Below, one piece after another: positions 41,209 through 51,538 of a DNA stretch of 64,000 nucleotides. The notes beneath the pieces are model-generated. The model was given only the letters and a program-made list of their open reading frames with translations, was not told the origin of the DNA and ran no database searches. The position numbers and the translations under genes are program-made. The DNA is taken from contig NZ_JADMLG010000021.1 of the NCBI RefSeq assembly GCF_015674855.1, positions 48,308 to 112,307 of the forward strand. Reading direction: 5' to 3'. Numbering within the stretch: position 1 is the stretch's first letter; every line of letters starts with the position of its first letter. This stretch comes from Nocardia bovistercoris (GTDB lineage: Bacteria > Actinomycetota > Actinomycetes > Mycobacteriales > Mycobacteriaceae).

Positions 41209-42051
41209 TCAATCCTCGGCGCCGAGATCCAGGTCGGATTCGGCGGGTTTTCTCAGCCTGGTGTACCGGGGGTCGGTATCCAGGCTCTCGTTGATCTCAT
41301 CGATCAGGTCGACGCCCGGAAGCAAGGGCGCCAGCGGCGGCAGATCGGTCAGTGACGCGAGCCCGATCCGCTCCAGGAACAACTCGGTCGTGCGGTAGAG
41401 CGTGCCGTTCGTCTCCGGGTCGACACCGGCCTCGGCGATCAAACCGCGCGCGAGCAGCGTACGCATCACGCCGTCGACGTTAACGCCGCGCACCGCGCCG
41501 ACCCTGGTGCGCGTCACCGGTTGCCGGTAGGCCACCACCGCCAGGGTCTCCAACGCCGCACGGGTCAATTTGGTCCGCGCGCCGTCGAGCAGCACCCGTT
41601 CCACATAAGGTGCGTACTCGCTGCGAGTATAGAAGCGCCACCCGTCGCCGACGAAACGCAGGTCGATACCGCTGCCACGGGCGGACAGCGCCGCCGACAT
41701 CTCCCGCAGCGCGGCCTCCACTCGCTCGGTGGTGTCATCGAGCGCCGCGGCCAGTTGCTCGGCGGGTGCCGGGACGTCCACGACCAGCAGCATCGCCTCG
41801 AGCGCCGACCGGAATTCGGTCTCCTCCAGCGGCGCGGGCGCGCCGTTGTCCGGCTCGACTCCCGCGCCGACCGCATCGCCGCCGACTGTGTCGGAAATCT
41901 CCCGCGAGCCCGCCGCGGTTTCCCGCGCCGACTGCACAGTGGTTTCCCGCTCCGACTCCACAGCGGTCTCCCGCGCCGACTCCACAGCGACCTCCCGCGA
42001 CCCCGCGCTGGTCTCCCGCGACCCCGCGTCGGCGTCGTCGCGCTCGCTCAC
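41209..42051 (-). CDS. scpB: Segregation and condensation protein B
   Basis: 280 residues. The conserved ScpB winged-helix pair spans about 80-250 (LEAMLLVVDVPAPAEQLAAA; LTRAALETLAVVAYRQPVTR; RGLIAEAGVDPETNGTLYRT). ScpB binds SMC together with ScpA in condensin. The first 50 residues are a repetitive acidic/basic tail (variants of SARETAVE, REVAVES) encoded by 21/24-bp repeats. The GTG at 42051 overlaps the scpA stop. Confidence 0.95.
   Translation of the reverse strand: MSERDDADAGSRETSAGSREVAVESARETAVESERETTVQSARETAAGSREISDTVGGDAVGAGVEPDNGAPAPLEETEFRSALEAMLLVVDVPAPAEQLAAALDDTTERVEAALREMSAALSARGSGIDLRFVGDGWRFYTRSEYAPYVERVLLDGARTKLTRAALETLAVVAYRQPVTRTRVGAVRGVNVDGVMRTLLARGLIAEAGVDPETNGTLYRTTELFLERIGLASLTDLPPLAPLLPGVDLIDEINESLDTDPRYTRLRKPAESDLDLGAED
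41897..42031. repeat. 21/24-bp in-frame tandem repeats in scpB 5' end
   Basis: Six units on the plus strand: 41897-41917 (21 bp), 41918-41941, 41942-41965 and 41966-41989 (24 bp each), 41990-42010 and 42011-42031 (21 bp). All share the core TCCCGC followed by GCCGAC, TCCGAC or ACCCCG. Unit length is always a multiple of three, so expansion changes only the disordered tail length. Confidence 0.85.
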
Positions 42052-42977
42052 CCGTAGTCCTCCTCGATGGTCACGGCCGCTTGTGTTCCGGCCTCGGGGT
42101 CGATGTCGCCGAGCCAGCTCACCCCGAGCGGCCCGAGCGGGTCCGGCTGGTCGAATTCGATGGTCTTACCCCGATACAACTCGAGCAACGCCAGGAAGCG
42201 GGCGACGATCTGCACCGCGACCTCGCAGTCGGCGACCAGTTCGGCGAAGGTCGTCCACCCGCCCGGCCCGCGCAGTTTGAGTTGTTCGAGTACCCGCGCG
42301 GCCTCCTCGGCGACCGAGATGGCGTGCGAATGCAGGTGGTCGAGGCCGACGCGCGGCGCCGGGCGCGGGCGGAAGGCCACCGCGGCGATCTGCGCGAATC
42401 CGGCCGCGTCCACCCCGAGGGTGACCTCGGGCATCAGCCCCGCGAATCGCTCCTCGAGTCCGACCGCGCGCGGGTAGCGGCGCAGCGCGACGGCCTCCAG
42501 CTCGGCGAGCAGTTCGGCGACCTGCTTGAACGCCCGATACTGCAGCAGTCGCGCGAACAGCAGGTCGCGCGCTTCCAGCAGTTCCAGATCCTCGGTGTCG
42601 GTCATCTCGCCCGAGGGCAGCAACCGGGCGGCTTTCAGGTCGAGCAGGGTGGCGGCGACGACCAGGAATTCGGTGGTCTGGTCGAGGATCTTGTCCGCGC
42701 GCAGTCCGGCCGCGCCCGCACCGGCAGCGGTCATGGCCTTGGTGTAGGCGATGAATTCATCGGTGACCTGATGCAGTGCGACTTCGGTCACATCGAGTTT
42801 GCGCGAGCTGATCAGCGTCAGCAGCAGATCGAACGGGCCTTGGAAGTTGCTGAGCTTCAGATGGAATCCCGAGGTCGATTCCTCGACGGATTCGGTCGCC
42901 GCGACCTGCGGCTGCGCGCCGGGGCCGAGCGGAGCAACGATCGTCGTCGGTGGCGCCGGGGAACTCTCCCGGCTCAC
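42048..42977 (-). CDS. scpA: Segregation and condensation protein A
   Basis: 309 residues. The kleisin signature FHLKLSNFQGPFDLLLTLIS, LDVTEVALHQVTDEFIAY and the C-terminal winged helix (TTFAELVADCEVAVQIVARF, then LALLELYRGKTIEFDQPDP) identify ScpA, the SMC partner. The GTG at 42977 overlaps the ParA stop (GTGA), and the first 40 residues are disordered. It forms the segregation unit parA-scpA-scpB in one operon. Confidence 0.95.
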   Translation of the reverse strand: MSRESSPAPPTTIVAPLGPGAQPQVAATESVEESTSGFHLKLSNFQGPFDLLLTLISSRKLDVTEVALHQVTDEFIAYTKAMTAAGAGAAGLRADKILDQTTEFLVVAATLLDLKAARLLPSGEMTDTEDLELLEARDLLFARLLQYRAFKQVAELLAELEAVALRRYPRAVGLEERFAGLMPEVTLGVDAAGFAQIAAVAFRPRPAPRVGLDHLHSHAISVAEEAARVLEQLKLRGPGGWTTFAELVADCEVAVQIVARFLALLELYRGKTIEFDQPDPLGPLGVSWLGDIDPEAGTQAAVTIEEDYG

Positions 42978-43951
42978 CGGCCGGACCGGTGGATGACTTC
43001 CCGCGCCATCGCCCGATACGCCTCGGCCCCACTGGATTTCGGCGCCCACGTGGTGATGGGCTCGCCCGCGACGCTGGCGTCGGGGAAACGGACGGTGCGC
43101 GCGATCGCGGTGTCGTAGACCAGATCGCCGAACACCTCGACCACGCGCGCCATCACCTGACGCGAATGCAGGAGCCGGGAATCGAACATCGTCACCACGA
43201 TGCCGTACAGGCTCAGCCGCGGATTCAGCCGGTCGCGCACCTTCTCGACGGTGTCGTTGAGCAGGGCGAGGCCGCGCAGCGAGAAGTATTCGCACTCCAT
43301 CGGAATGATGACGCCGTTGGAGCAGGCCAGCGCGTTCACGGTGAGCAGGCCGAGCGACGGCTGGCAGTCGATGAGGATGTAGTCGTAGTTCCCGCGCACC
43401 GGTTCCAGTGCGCGCCCGAGCGTCTGCTCGCGCCCGACCTCGTTCACCAGCTGGATCTCCGCCGCCGACAGATCGATATTGCTCGGCAGCAGATCCAGGT
43501 TCTCCACCCGCGTCGACATCAGCACGTCGTCGACCGAGGTGCGGGAACCGATCAGCAGGTTGTGCACGGTCTGGTCGAGATCGTGGTGGGCGACGCCGAG
43601 CCCCGCCGACAGCGCGCCCTGCGGATCGAGATCCACCAGCAGCACCCGGCGCCCGTATTCGGCCAGTGCCGCGCCGAGATTGATGGTGGAGGTGGTCTTG
43701 CCGACCCCGCCCTTCTGATTGCACATGGCGACGATGAGGGCGTCGCCCTGATGGGACACCGGCGGCGGATCGGGCACCAGGCGCAGCGGACGGCCCGTCG
43801 GCCCCAATTCCGCGCTCTCCGGCACGGGCTCGATCCCCGTGCCCCACAGCGTCTCCGCCGCGGCCTCCGAATACGGTTGCGAGCGGGGACCCGAAAGCGG
43901 CTGCGCCCCGGCACTCCTCGGCGGCTCCTGCGCCGCACCGGCTGTCGTCAC
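42974..43951 (-). CDS. ParA/Soj-family ATPase
   Basis: 325 residues. After a 70-residue disordered N-terminus, the deviant Walker A motif CNQKGGVGKTTSTINL and the VLLVDLDPQGALSAGLG switch region define a ParA ATPase. It corresponds by position to M. tuberculosis Rv1708, a Soj/MinD-like protein beside scpAB, not the origin-linked parA. AAGGAG supports the GTG at 43951. Likely acts with ScpA/ScpB in chromosome organisation. Confidence 0.95.
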   Translation of the reverse strand: MTTAGAAQEPPRSAGAQPLSGPRSQPYSEAAAETLWGTGIEPVPESAELGPTGRPLRLVPDPPPVSHQGDALIVAMCNQKGGVGKTTSTINLGAALAEYGRRVLLVDLDPQGALSAGLGVAHHDLDQTVHNLLIGSRTSVDDVLMSTRVENLDLLPSNIDLSAAEIQLVNEVGREQTLGRALEPVRGNYDYILIDCQPSLGLLTVNALACSNGVIIPMECEYFSLRGLALLNDTVEKVRDRLNPRLSLYGIVVTMFDSRLLHSRQVMARVVEVFGDLVYDTAIARTVRFPDASVAGEPITTWAPKSSGAEAYRAMAREVIHRSGR

Positions 43952-44282
43952 GATCCGCTGCTCCTTATGCCTCTGCCCGTCGCCTCGCCGAGCGTAGCGA
44001 GACCGATCAGGCCCGACCTCGCTTTCGTACGGTCCAGCTCTCGATAGACGCTACCGCCCGAGAGCGCGAGATCCACGTTCGGACACGCGACACCGCGGTT
44101 CGGGCGGTACGCACCGCCGGTGGACTGCACCGCGGGCACCCCCTCCACGCTGTCCCGTGCCCACTCGCCGCGTACCCGCGAGGGCTTCGGGGAGTCTCGC
44201 TCCGGACGATACCCCTTACCGGCGAGGTGAGGAACCGCGCCGGGCCGTCGGCGCTCGTGATATCCGAGGCCGGTGCCCGTCG
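43952..44282. other. 331-bp intergenic region upstream of parA
   Basis: Contains AAGGAG (ribosome-binding site of parA). An open frame runs across it on the minus strand and ends on the parA GTG, but it shows rare codons and no family character, so it is not called. Likely carries the parA-scpAB operon promoter. Confidence 0.5.
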
Positions 44283-45302
44283 TCACCGCGCCCTCGGATG
44301 TGCTGTGGCCCATACTTCCCGCAGCGTACTGACGGTGACCAGGGTGTAGATCTGCGTTGTGGTCACCGAGGCGTGCCCGAGCAGCTCCTGCACGACCCTG
44401 ACGTCGGCGCCGCCGTCCAGCAAATGTGTAGCGAAGGAATGTCGCAAAGTGTGCGGTGACACAGTCGCGCCGATTCCCGCACGCTCGGCGGCGGTTTGGA
44501 GCACCTGCCACGCGCTCTGGCGCGATAATCGCCCGCCGCGCGCGTTCAGGAACAGCGCTCCGCCATTGCTTCGCCCCGCGCCGATTCTTCCCGTGCCTCG
44601 GCCCTTTCCGGCGCCGCCGCTGTCCCCCGCACCGGATCTGCCGCCCGCCGCCAGCGTCGGACGGCCGCGCACCAGGTACGCGTCCAGCGCGGCGAGGGCG
44701 GGACGGCCGATGGGCACCATGCGCTGCTTGCCGCCCTTGCCGCGCAGCACGACCACGCGGTCGCCGGTATCGATGTCGTCCACGTCCAGCCCGACCATCT
44801 CCGAGATCCGCGCGCCGGTCGAATACAGCAGTTCCAGCAGCGCGCGATCACGCAGTCCGCGCGGTCCGCCATCGGTCGCGCCCGCCGCGTCCGCCGCGTC
44901 GGCGGGACCGCCGCCCGCCGCCTCGAGCAGACGCAGCACCTGGTCGTAGGGCAGCGCCTTGGGCAATCGCCTGCCCGGCGCGGGCGGTTTCACCCCGTGC
45001 GCCACATCGGCGCAGGTGATGCCCTCGGCCGCCGCGAACCGATGCAGCCCGCGCACCGCGATCAACGCGCGGGCCACCGAACTCGCGGCGAGCGGCGGAT
45101 GGCCCGACCCGCCCGCGCGCAGCGCCACCGTGAATTCGGCGACATCGGACTCGGTGACCCGGTCGAGTTCGCGCACCTCGCGGGTCGCCAGGAAATCCCG
45201 GTACCGGTCGAGGTCACGGCGGTAGGCGCCGAGCGTGTTGCGCGCCGCGCCGCGCTCGACCGCGAGATGGTCGAGATAGACGTCGATTTCGCGCGCGAGC
45301 AC
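44283..45302 (-). CDS. xerD: Site-specific tyrosine recombinase XerD
   Basis: 339 residues. N-terminal SAM-like core-binding domain (IDVYLDHLAVERGAARNTLG) and a catalytic domain with Arg in YSTGARISEM, Lys in LRGKGGKQRMVP, HTLRHSFATHLL, HASVTT and the nucleophile Tyr in QIYTLVT. It resolves chromosome dimers. It is about 30 residues longer than usual because of a Gly/Arg-rich insert (AAGGRSGAGDSGGAGKGRGT region, about 218-250) after the Lys strand. Start GTG at 45302, 12 bp behind the NUDIX gene. Confidence 0.95.
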   Translation of the reverse strand: MLAREIDVYLDHLAVERGAARNTLGAYRRDLDRYRDFLATREVRELDRVTESDVAEFTVALRAGGSGHPPLAASSVARALIAVRGLHRFAAAEGITCADVAHGVKPPAPGRRLPKALPYDQVLRLLEAAGGGPADAADAAGATDGGPRGLRDRALLELLYSTGARISEMVGLDVDDIDTGDRVVVLRGKGGKQRMVPIGRPALAALDAYLVRGRPTLAAGGRSGAGDSGGAGKGRGTGRIGAGRSNGGALFLNARGGRLSRQSAWQVLQTAAERAGIGATVSPHTLRHSFATHLLDGGADVRVVQELLGHASVTTTQIYTLVTVSTLREVWATAHPRAR

Positions 45303-45314
45303 CCGGCTCTCCCG

Positions 45315-45968
45315 TCAGTCTTCCGACCGCCGCGACTTGCGGTGTAGGAACGCGGTGGGCTGTCCCGGCCACGGCGCGTCGGCCGAACGCGGGGTGATCG
45401 AGTCGGCGCGGGCCGCGGCCAGCGCGAGCACGCCCGCCACCGCGGTGGCGTTCACGATCTCCCCGGCCAGCGCGGCGCGCACCGCCGCGGACACCGGAAG
45501 GCGCACGACACGGATATCGGCTTCCTCGTTCTCCGGTTCCGGCCGCCGCACCTCGTGCAGGTCCCGCGCGAGATACACGCGCAGCGCCTCGTCGGTGAAG
45601 CCAGGCGACAGCGCGACATCCACCAGCACCGACCACTCCCGCGCACCGAGTCCGGTCTCCTCAGCGAGTTCGCGTTTCGCGGCCTCCCACGGGTCCTCGC
45701 CGTCGATGTCGAGCAGTCCGGCGGGCAGTTCGAGCAGCCGCCGCCCGATCGGGTGCCGATACTGGTCGATGAGCACCAGTTCGTCGTTCTCGTCGATCGC
45801 CGCGACCGCGACCGCAGCGTGGTGTTCGATCACCTCGCGCTCGACCACGGCGCCACCCGGCATCACCACCTGATCAAGGCGCAACGCGAGAATGGCTCCG
45901 CTGTAGACGGTGCTACTGGACACGGTGTCGAAATCATGGCGCCCCGGCACCGATTCCTCCTTCGTCAC
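45315..45968 (-). CDS. NUDIX hydrolase (ADP-ribose pyrophosphatase type)
   Basis: 217 residues. The NUDIX box is complete: ELPAGLLDIDGEDPWEAAKR then ELAEETGLGAREW (GX5EX7REUXEEXGU). LVLIDQYRHPIGRRLLELPAG is typical of ADP-ribose pyrophosphatases (Rv1700 homologue by position). GTG at 45968 is chosen because GGGAG lies 8 bases upstream and a hydrophilic start (VTKEESVPGRHDF) follows. Co-transcribed with xerD. Confidence 0.93.
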   Translation of the reverse strand: MTKEESVPGRHDFDTVSSSTVYSGAILALRLDQVVMPGGAVVEREVIEHHAAVAVAAIDENDELVLIDQYRHPIGRRLLELPAGLLDIDGEDPWEAAKRELAEETGLGAREWSVLVDVALSPGFTDEALRVYLARDLHEVRRPEPENEEADIRVVRLPVSAAVRAALAGEIVNATAVAGVLALAAARADSITPRSADAPWPGQPTAFLHRKSRRSED

Positions 45969-46071
45969 GACCGCAACTCCCTCCCGCTCGGCGCATACGC
46001 ACCCGAGCACGCTATACCCACCGCCCGCGCCGCGCCACGCGGATCGGCGACACGACATGGCCGGACACACG

Positions 46072-46105
46072 ACGCGCGGGCGGACCGGTCGGCCCGCCCG
46101 CGCGT
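46072..46105 (-). terminator. Terminator after pyrG
   Basis: ACGCGCGGGCGG (46072-46083) pairs perfectly with CCGCCCGCGCGT (46094-46105) across 10 nt, 13 bp downstream of the pyrG stop on the minus strand. It separates pyrG from the NUDIX-xerD unit. Confidence 0.7.
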
Positions 46106-46118
46106 AATTCCAGACCGG

Positions 46119-47840
<1,722 letters not shown>

Positions 47841-48032
47841 GGGTCTTCACGGTAACACGCCCCGGCCACCCGCTCGGCACCCGACGCGGGTTTGCCCCGG
47901 TGTCGCTGCGCAGGCGGTCGGCCCGGCGCGGCCGCGACGATCGGTCCGGCACGGCACGGCTGGTCGGCACCGCGCGAACCGGCAGGCCGACACGGCACAA
48001 CCCGACAGGTCGGTACCGCACGGCCCCGGTCG

Positions 48033-48977
48033 TCAGCCCGGCACCGCCGCCACCGTCAACGCCGTGGCCTTCTCCCCCGTTCCATAACCGCCCGCACCGC
48101 CGCCGAGCTGCTCGGTCAGAGCGAGCACCGCGGTCACTCGGCCGATCTCGCGATCCACGTTGTCCACGGTGCTCACCGTGCCCGCCAGCGGCGCGTCGGA
48201 ACGCACGATCGCGATCGGACCGGGATGCGTCGCCGCGCCCGACCGCCCCGCCAGCACCGCGCCCGCGCCGCGCGCCCGCAGCGCGCCCGTGAACCGGGCC
48301 AGGTTCGCCCCCTGCGCGTTCTGTCCGGCGTCGGCGCTGTCACCGGTGACCACCACCGCCAGCTGGGCCGGAAGCACGGGAGCCTCGCCGTAGGCGAGGA
48401 ATCCGCCGCCGCGCAGGGTCTCGAGCACAAGACCGAGTTCCTGGGGGGTGCTGCGCGGTTGCGACGTGACCGGGTCGAGCAGCAGGGTGAGGCCGAGCAG
48501 GTCGCCCGCCATGCTGCCCTGGTCGACCGCGCCGGTCCGCAGCTGAGCGCCCGCCGGGATGACATTGGTCAAGGCGCTGCGCATCCGGTCGCCTTCGCTC
48601 GCGTCGAGGAAGGCGTCGGTGAGCGCGACGCGTCCCGTCACCCCCGCGCCCGCGGTCTCCACGGCGCGCGTCACCGCGTCCACGTCGGCGGGGTCGGCGT
48701 CGGGCGCGGTGAACACCAGCACGCCGCGCTCGGCGAGCCGCCCGGCCAGTATGCGTCCCGCCGACCCGGCGATGAATCGGTCGGCGGCGGCCATCTCGGC
48801 GTCGAGTCGGGTACTGCGCGCCGACAGTTCGCCGACCCGCACGCGCAGGTCGGACCGGTCCGAGCGCAGGCCGGAGATCAGATCCGCCGCCAAGGTCTGC
48901 GAACCGAGCACCACCCCGACCGCGAGCGCCAAGAAGATCGCGACGATCGAGATGGTGTACTGGCGAAACGAGATCAT
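48033..48977 (-). CDS. SteB/MctB family membrane protein (copper transport, cell envelope)
   Basis: 314 residues. One N-terminal membrane helix (ISIVAIFLALAVGVVLGSQT, about 8-28) follows MISFRQYT, the typical start of the MctB/SteB (Rv1698) family. The rest is outside the membrane, with a coiled-coil-like stretch (LRVRVGELSARSTRLDAEM). Homologues are described as copper-efflux porin-like MctB in mycobacteria and as SteB, a partner of SteA, in corynebacteria. The ATG at 48977 has AGGGAG upstream. Located between steA and pyrG as in M. tuberculosis. Confidence 0.9.
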   Translation of the reverse strand: MISFRQYTISIVAIFLALAVGVVLGSQTLAADLISGLRSDRSDLRVRVGELSARSTRLDAEMAAADRFIAGSAGRILAGRLAERGVLVFTAPDADPADVDAVTRAVETAGAGVTGRVALTDAFLDASEGDRMRSALTNVIPAGAQLRTGAVDQGSMAGDLLGLTLLLDPVTSQPRSTPQELGLVLETLRGGGFLAYGEAPVLPAQLAVVVTGDSADAGQNAQGANLARFTGALRARGAGAVLAGRSGAATHPGPIAIVRSDAPLAGTVSTVDNVDREIGRVTAVLALTEQLGGGAGGYGTGEKATALTVAAVPG

Positions 48978-48984
48978 GGTGCAC

Positions 48985-49244
48985 TCCCTAAGCTCGTGAC
49001 AGTCCCGAGTTCGCGGCTTTCCTGAATTCATCGTTTTCTGAATTCGCGGCTCCCGAGAGTTCGCCGCTCCGGAACTCGCGGTCCTCCAGAACTCGCCGCC
49101 CTCCAGGGTTCGCGGCCACCGGAGCCGGCGGCCCTCCCCGGTTCCCAGCTCTGTCAGGTTTCCGATCCACCCGGGTTCGCGACTTTCCGCGGCTCTCCTG
49201 GAACCAACGGCCTCGTGAGTTCGCGACCGCCTCGAGCGCGCGGG
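48985..49244. repeat. Degenerate short tandem repeats between steA and steB
   Basis: A 260-bp spacer built of imperfect units of about 18-27 bp around GAGTTCGCGGCTTTCC-type text (for example at 49008, 49038, 49054, 49072, 49093, 49108 and 49174). Unit length varies and frame is not kept. A minus-strand open frame spans it only because stop codons are rare in such sequence; I do not call it. Confidence 0.6.
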
Positions 49245-50447
49245 CTACCCCACCAGGCCTCGCGCCCACAGGACGAAGCGGTTCCAGGTATCGATCGACC
49301 AGTTCAGGACCTCACCGCCGCTGTCGGAGGCCAACAGCACGACGATCACCGCGACCAGCGCGGCGAGCACCACCATGGCCACGGCGACGCCGGACATGCG
49401 GTTGCGATAGAGGGTGGCAACGGCCTTGGCGTCCATGAGCGTCGGGCCGACCTTGAGCCGGGTCAGGAAGGTGGCCGGATTGCTGTCGCGGCGGCCTCGG
49501 TCGAAGAAGTCGTCCAGCGAGGCGGGCGCACCCGCGGTGACGATGAGCGCCGCGCCGTGGTGGTGGGCCAGCAGCAGCGCCAGGTCGGCGGGCGCGCCGG
49601 AGGACGGGAAGGTGGTCGCGCCGATGCCGAGATCCTGGATGCGTTCCAGGCCCTTGGCGTGGCCGTCGGTGTCGGCGGGCAGGATCACCTCGGCCCCGGA
49701 TTTCAGCGTGGCGGTGGTGATCTCCTCGGGGTCGCCGACGATCAGATCCGGCCGGTACCCCTGCTTGACGAGCGTGTCGGCGCCGCGCCCGACGCCGACC
49801 ATGATCGGCGCGTACTCCTTGATGAACGGTTTGAGCCGTTTGAGGTCGTCGAGGTGGTCGCCGCCGTCGGCAACCACGACCACGTGGCGTCCGCGCATGG
49901 CCAGGTCGAGTTCCGGCACGCCGATGCCGTCGATCAGCAGGGCGCTCTCGGTGCGGATGAACTCGATGGTGTTACCCGCGAACGCCTCGAGGTGGTCGGC
50001 GAGTCCGTCGCGGGCCTCGATCATCCGTTCCGCGATGGCCGCCGCGGACAGTTCGATGCCATCGACCAGTACCTCGGGTTCCTTCTTGACGAGTTTGTCG
50101 GCGTAGACGACGCCACCGTCGATGCGAACCCGCGTGCCGTCCTTGATCCGGGAGAACGCGTCGGAGCTGACCGTGTCCAGCAGCACGATGCCGTTGGCCA
50201 CCAGCACCTCGGGTCCGAGGTTGGGATAGCGCCCCGAGATGGACGGCGAGGTGTTGATCACAGCGACGACACCGGCTTCGACGAGCCGATCGGCGGTCAT
50301 CCGATCGAGATCCATCTCGTCGACGACGACGATGTCACCGACGGCGACCCGCCTCAGCAAACGCCGGGTATTGCGATCGACCCGAGCGACCCCGGTGCGC
50401 CCCGGCAGCGTTTCGACATGTCTCGACAGCAGCGCGGGCATCTTCAT
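49245..50447 (-). CDS. steA: Putative cytokinetic ring protein SteA
   Basis: 400 residues. The conserved body (VDRNTRRLLRRVAVGDIVVV, RYPNLGPEVLVANGIVLLD, TESALLIDGIGVPELDLAMR, VVADGGDHLDDLKRLKPFI) and a C-terminal membrane helix (VAVAMVVLAALVAVIVVLLA) match Rv1697/SteA. The central part resembles thiamin pyrophosphokinase folds. SteA localises at the division site with SteB in corynebacteria. Start ATG at 50447. The repeat-bearing spacer separates it from steB. Confidence 0.92.
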   Translation of the reverse strand: MKMPALLSRHVETLPGRTGVARVDRNTRRLLRRVAVGDIVVVDEMDLDRMTADRLVEAGVVAVINTSPSISGRYPNLGPEVLVANGIVLLDTVSSDAFSRIKDGTRVRIDGGVVYADKLVKKEPEVLVDGIELSAAAIAERMIEARDGLADHLEAFAGNTIEFIRTESALLIDGIGVPELDLAMRGRHVVVVADGGDHLDDLKRLKPFIKEYAPIMVGVGRGADTLVKQGYRPDLIVGDPEEITTATLKSGAEVILPADTDGHAKGLERIQDLGIGATTFPSSGAPADLALLLAHHHGAALIVTAGAPASLDDFFDRGRRDSNPATFLTRLKVGPTLMDAKAVATLYRNRMSGVAVAMVVLAALVAVIVVLLASDSGGEVLNWSIDTWNRFVLWARGLVG

Positions 50448-50690
50448 AGACCCGATGATGGCCCTGATCTCGCCACCTCCGACGGAGGCGCGCCGAATCG
50501 GCTACCGCATTCGTCACTGTGATAGCTTCGCAAAACCCATGCCGACCGAATGGTTCCGACGGTTCCGCATCAGGAACTTCCCGTCCGCTAACAACCAGCG
50601 TCAACAGTTCGGTTCGCTATGTCGTATTCGTAGCCGAACCGGGGCGGTACTGGAACGAAACCTCCGCACTGCCCCGGCGACAGCCTCGCG

Positions 50691-50891
50691 CTATACCGCC
50701 GTCCGCGAATCGGACGCCGGTTCGGAACTGAGCGTCACATGCGGAGTCGAATACACCGTCAGCAGTTCGCCGTCGGGACCGAGCACCGGAATGCGGGTGG
50801 GCAACGCCGACCCGCCCGCGAACCGCAGCACATATTCGTCGCCGCGACGCTCCAACACGAGCGAACCATCCTCGAACACATCATCGGACAC
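50691..50891 (-). CDS. Small acidic protein, unknown function
   Basis: 66 residues, not recognised. It is hydrophilic with SLVLERRGDEYVLRFAGG and IPVLGPDGELLTVYSTPHVT, probably a small beta-hairpin protein. GAAAGGGG eight bases before the GTG and good codon usage support it. It is the first of five accessory genes between steA and recN. Confidence 0.55.
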   Translation of the reverse strand: MSDDVFEDGSLVLERRGDEYVLRFAGGSALPTRIPVLGPDGELLTVYSTPHVTLSSEPASDSRTAV

Positions 50892-51106
50892 GGTGAACCC
50901 CTTTCAACGAACCCCTCCGCCGAGCGTGCCGCGCGAAGGCGACAACGGCAAGGAACGGGCACGCGTTTTCGCGAAGCGCGAAATCACCCGCATCGTGTGA
51001 GGGAATCCGGGTCGCGGGGCGGCAGTGTTGGTCCACGTCGCACCGCACCGCGACGGCATCGTGCTGACAGCGCTACCGCGCCGCGGCCTCGGAAAGGGCA
51101 GACGAC

Positions 51107-51481
51107 ATGGACTTCTGGGACATTATCTGGTTCATCGTGGTGAGCTTCCTCTTCATCGCCTATCTGATGGTGATGTTCTCCATCCTCATGGACCTGTTCC
51201 GCGATCACGGGACCTCGGGCTGGGCGAAAGCCGCCTGGGTGGTTCTGCTGCTGATATTCCCGTTCCTGACAGCGCTGGTGTATCTCATCGTGCGCGGCAA
51301 GGGCATGGCCGAGCGCCGGGCCGCGGACGCGCTGCAATACAAGGCCGCCCAGGACGACTACATCAGGAAGGTCGCGGGCGCCGACCCGGCCGCGCAGATC
51401 GCCTCCGGCAAGAAACTGCTCGACGAGGGCACGATCACCTCGGACGAGTTCGACCAGATCAAACGGGCCGCGCTGCACTAG
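51107..51481 (+). CDS. Membrane protein with PLDc_N and SHOCT domains
   Basis: 124 residues. Two membrane helices (about 4-28, IIWFIVVSFLFIAYLMVMF; 42-62, AAWVVLLLIFPFLTALVYLI) of the PLDc_N type with WVVLLLIFPFLTALVYLI, a linker, then a C-terminal SHOCT helix pair (QIASGKKLLDEGTITSDEFD). Common in actinobacteria; SHOCT acts as a short oligomerisation module. Function unknown. A hairpin follows. Confidence 0.88.
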   Translation: MDFWDIIWFIVVSFLFIAYLMVMFSILMDLFRDHGTSGWAKAAWVVLLLIFPFLTALVYLIVRGKGMAERRAADALQYKAAQDDYIRKVAGADPAAQIASGKKLLDEGTITSDEFDQIKRAALH

Positions 51482-51495
51482 GTTTCGGCCACCGC

Positions 51496-51525
51496 GGCGG
51501 CGCGGACCGCGAAGGCCGCGCCGCC
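51496..51525. terminator. Bidirectional terminator after the SHOCT gene
   Basis: GGCGGCGCGG (51496-51505) pairs with CCGCGCCGCC (51516-51525) across a 10-nt loop, between the convergent SHOCT and LLM-oxidoreductase stops. Confidence 0.75.
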
Positions 51526-51538
51526 ACGACCGAATCCG

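Noticed and set aside
43948..44511. 187-codon minus-strand frame ending on the parA start
   Set aside because: The GTGA overlap arises automatically from the parA second codon; it overlaps xerD, uses rare codons (ATA, AGG, AGA) and matches no known family.
48988..49269. 93-codon frame in the steA-steB spacer
   Set aside because: Made of degenerate repeats that change frame; no ribosome-binding site.
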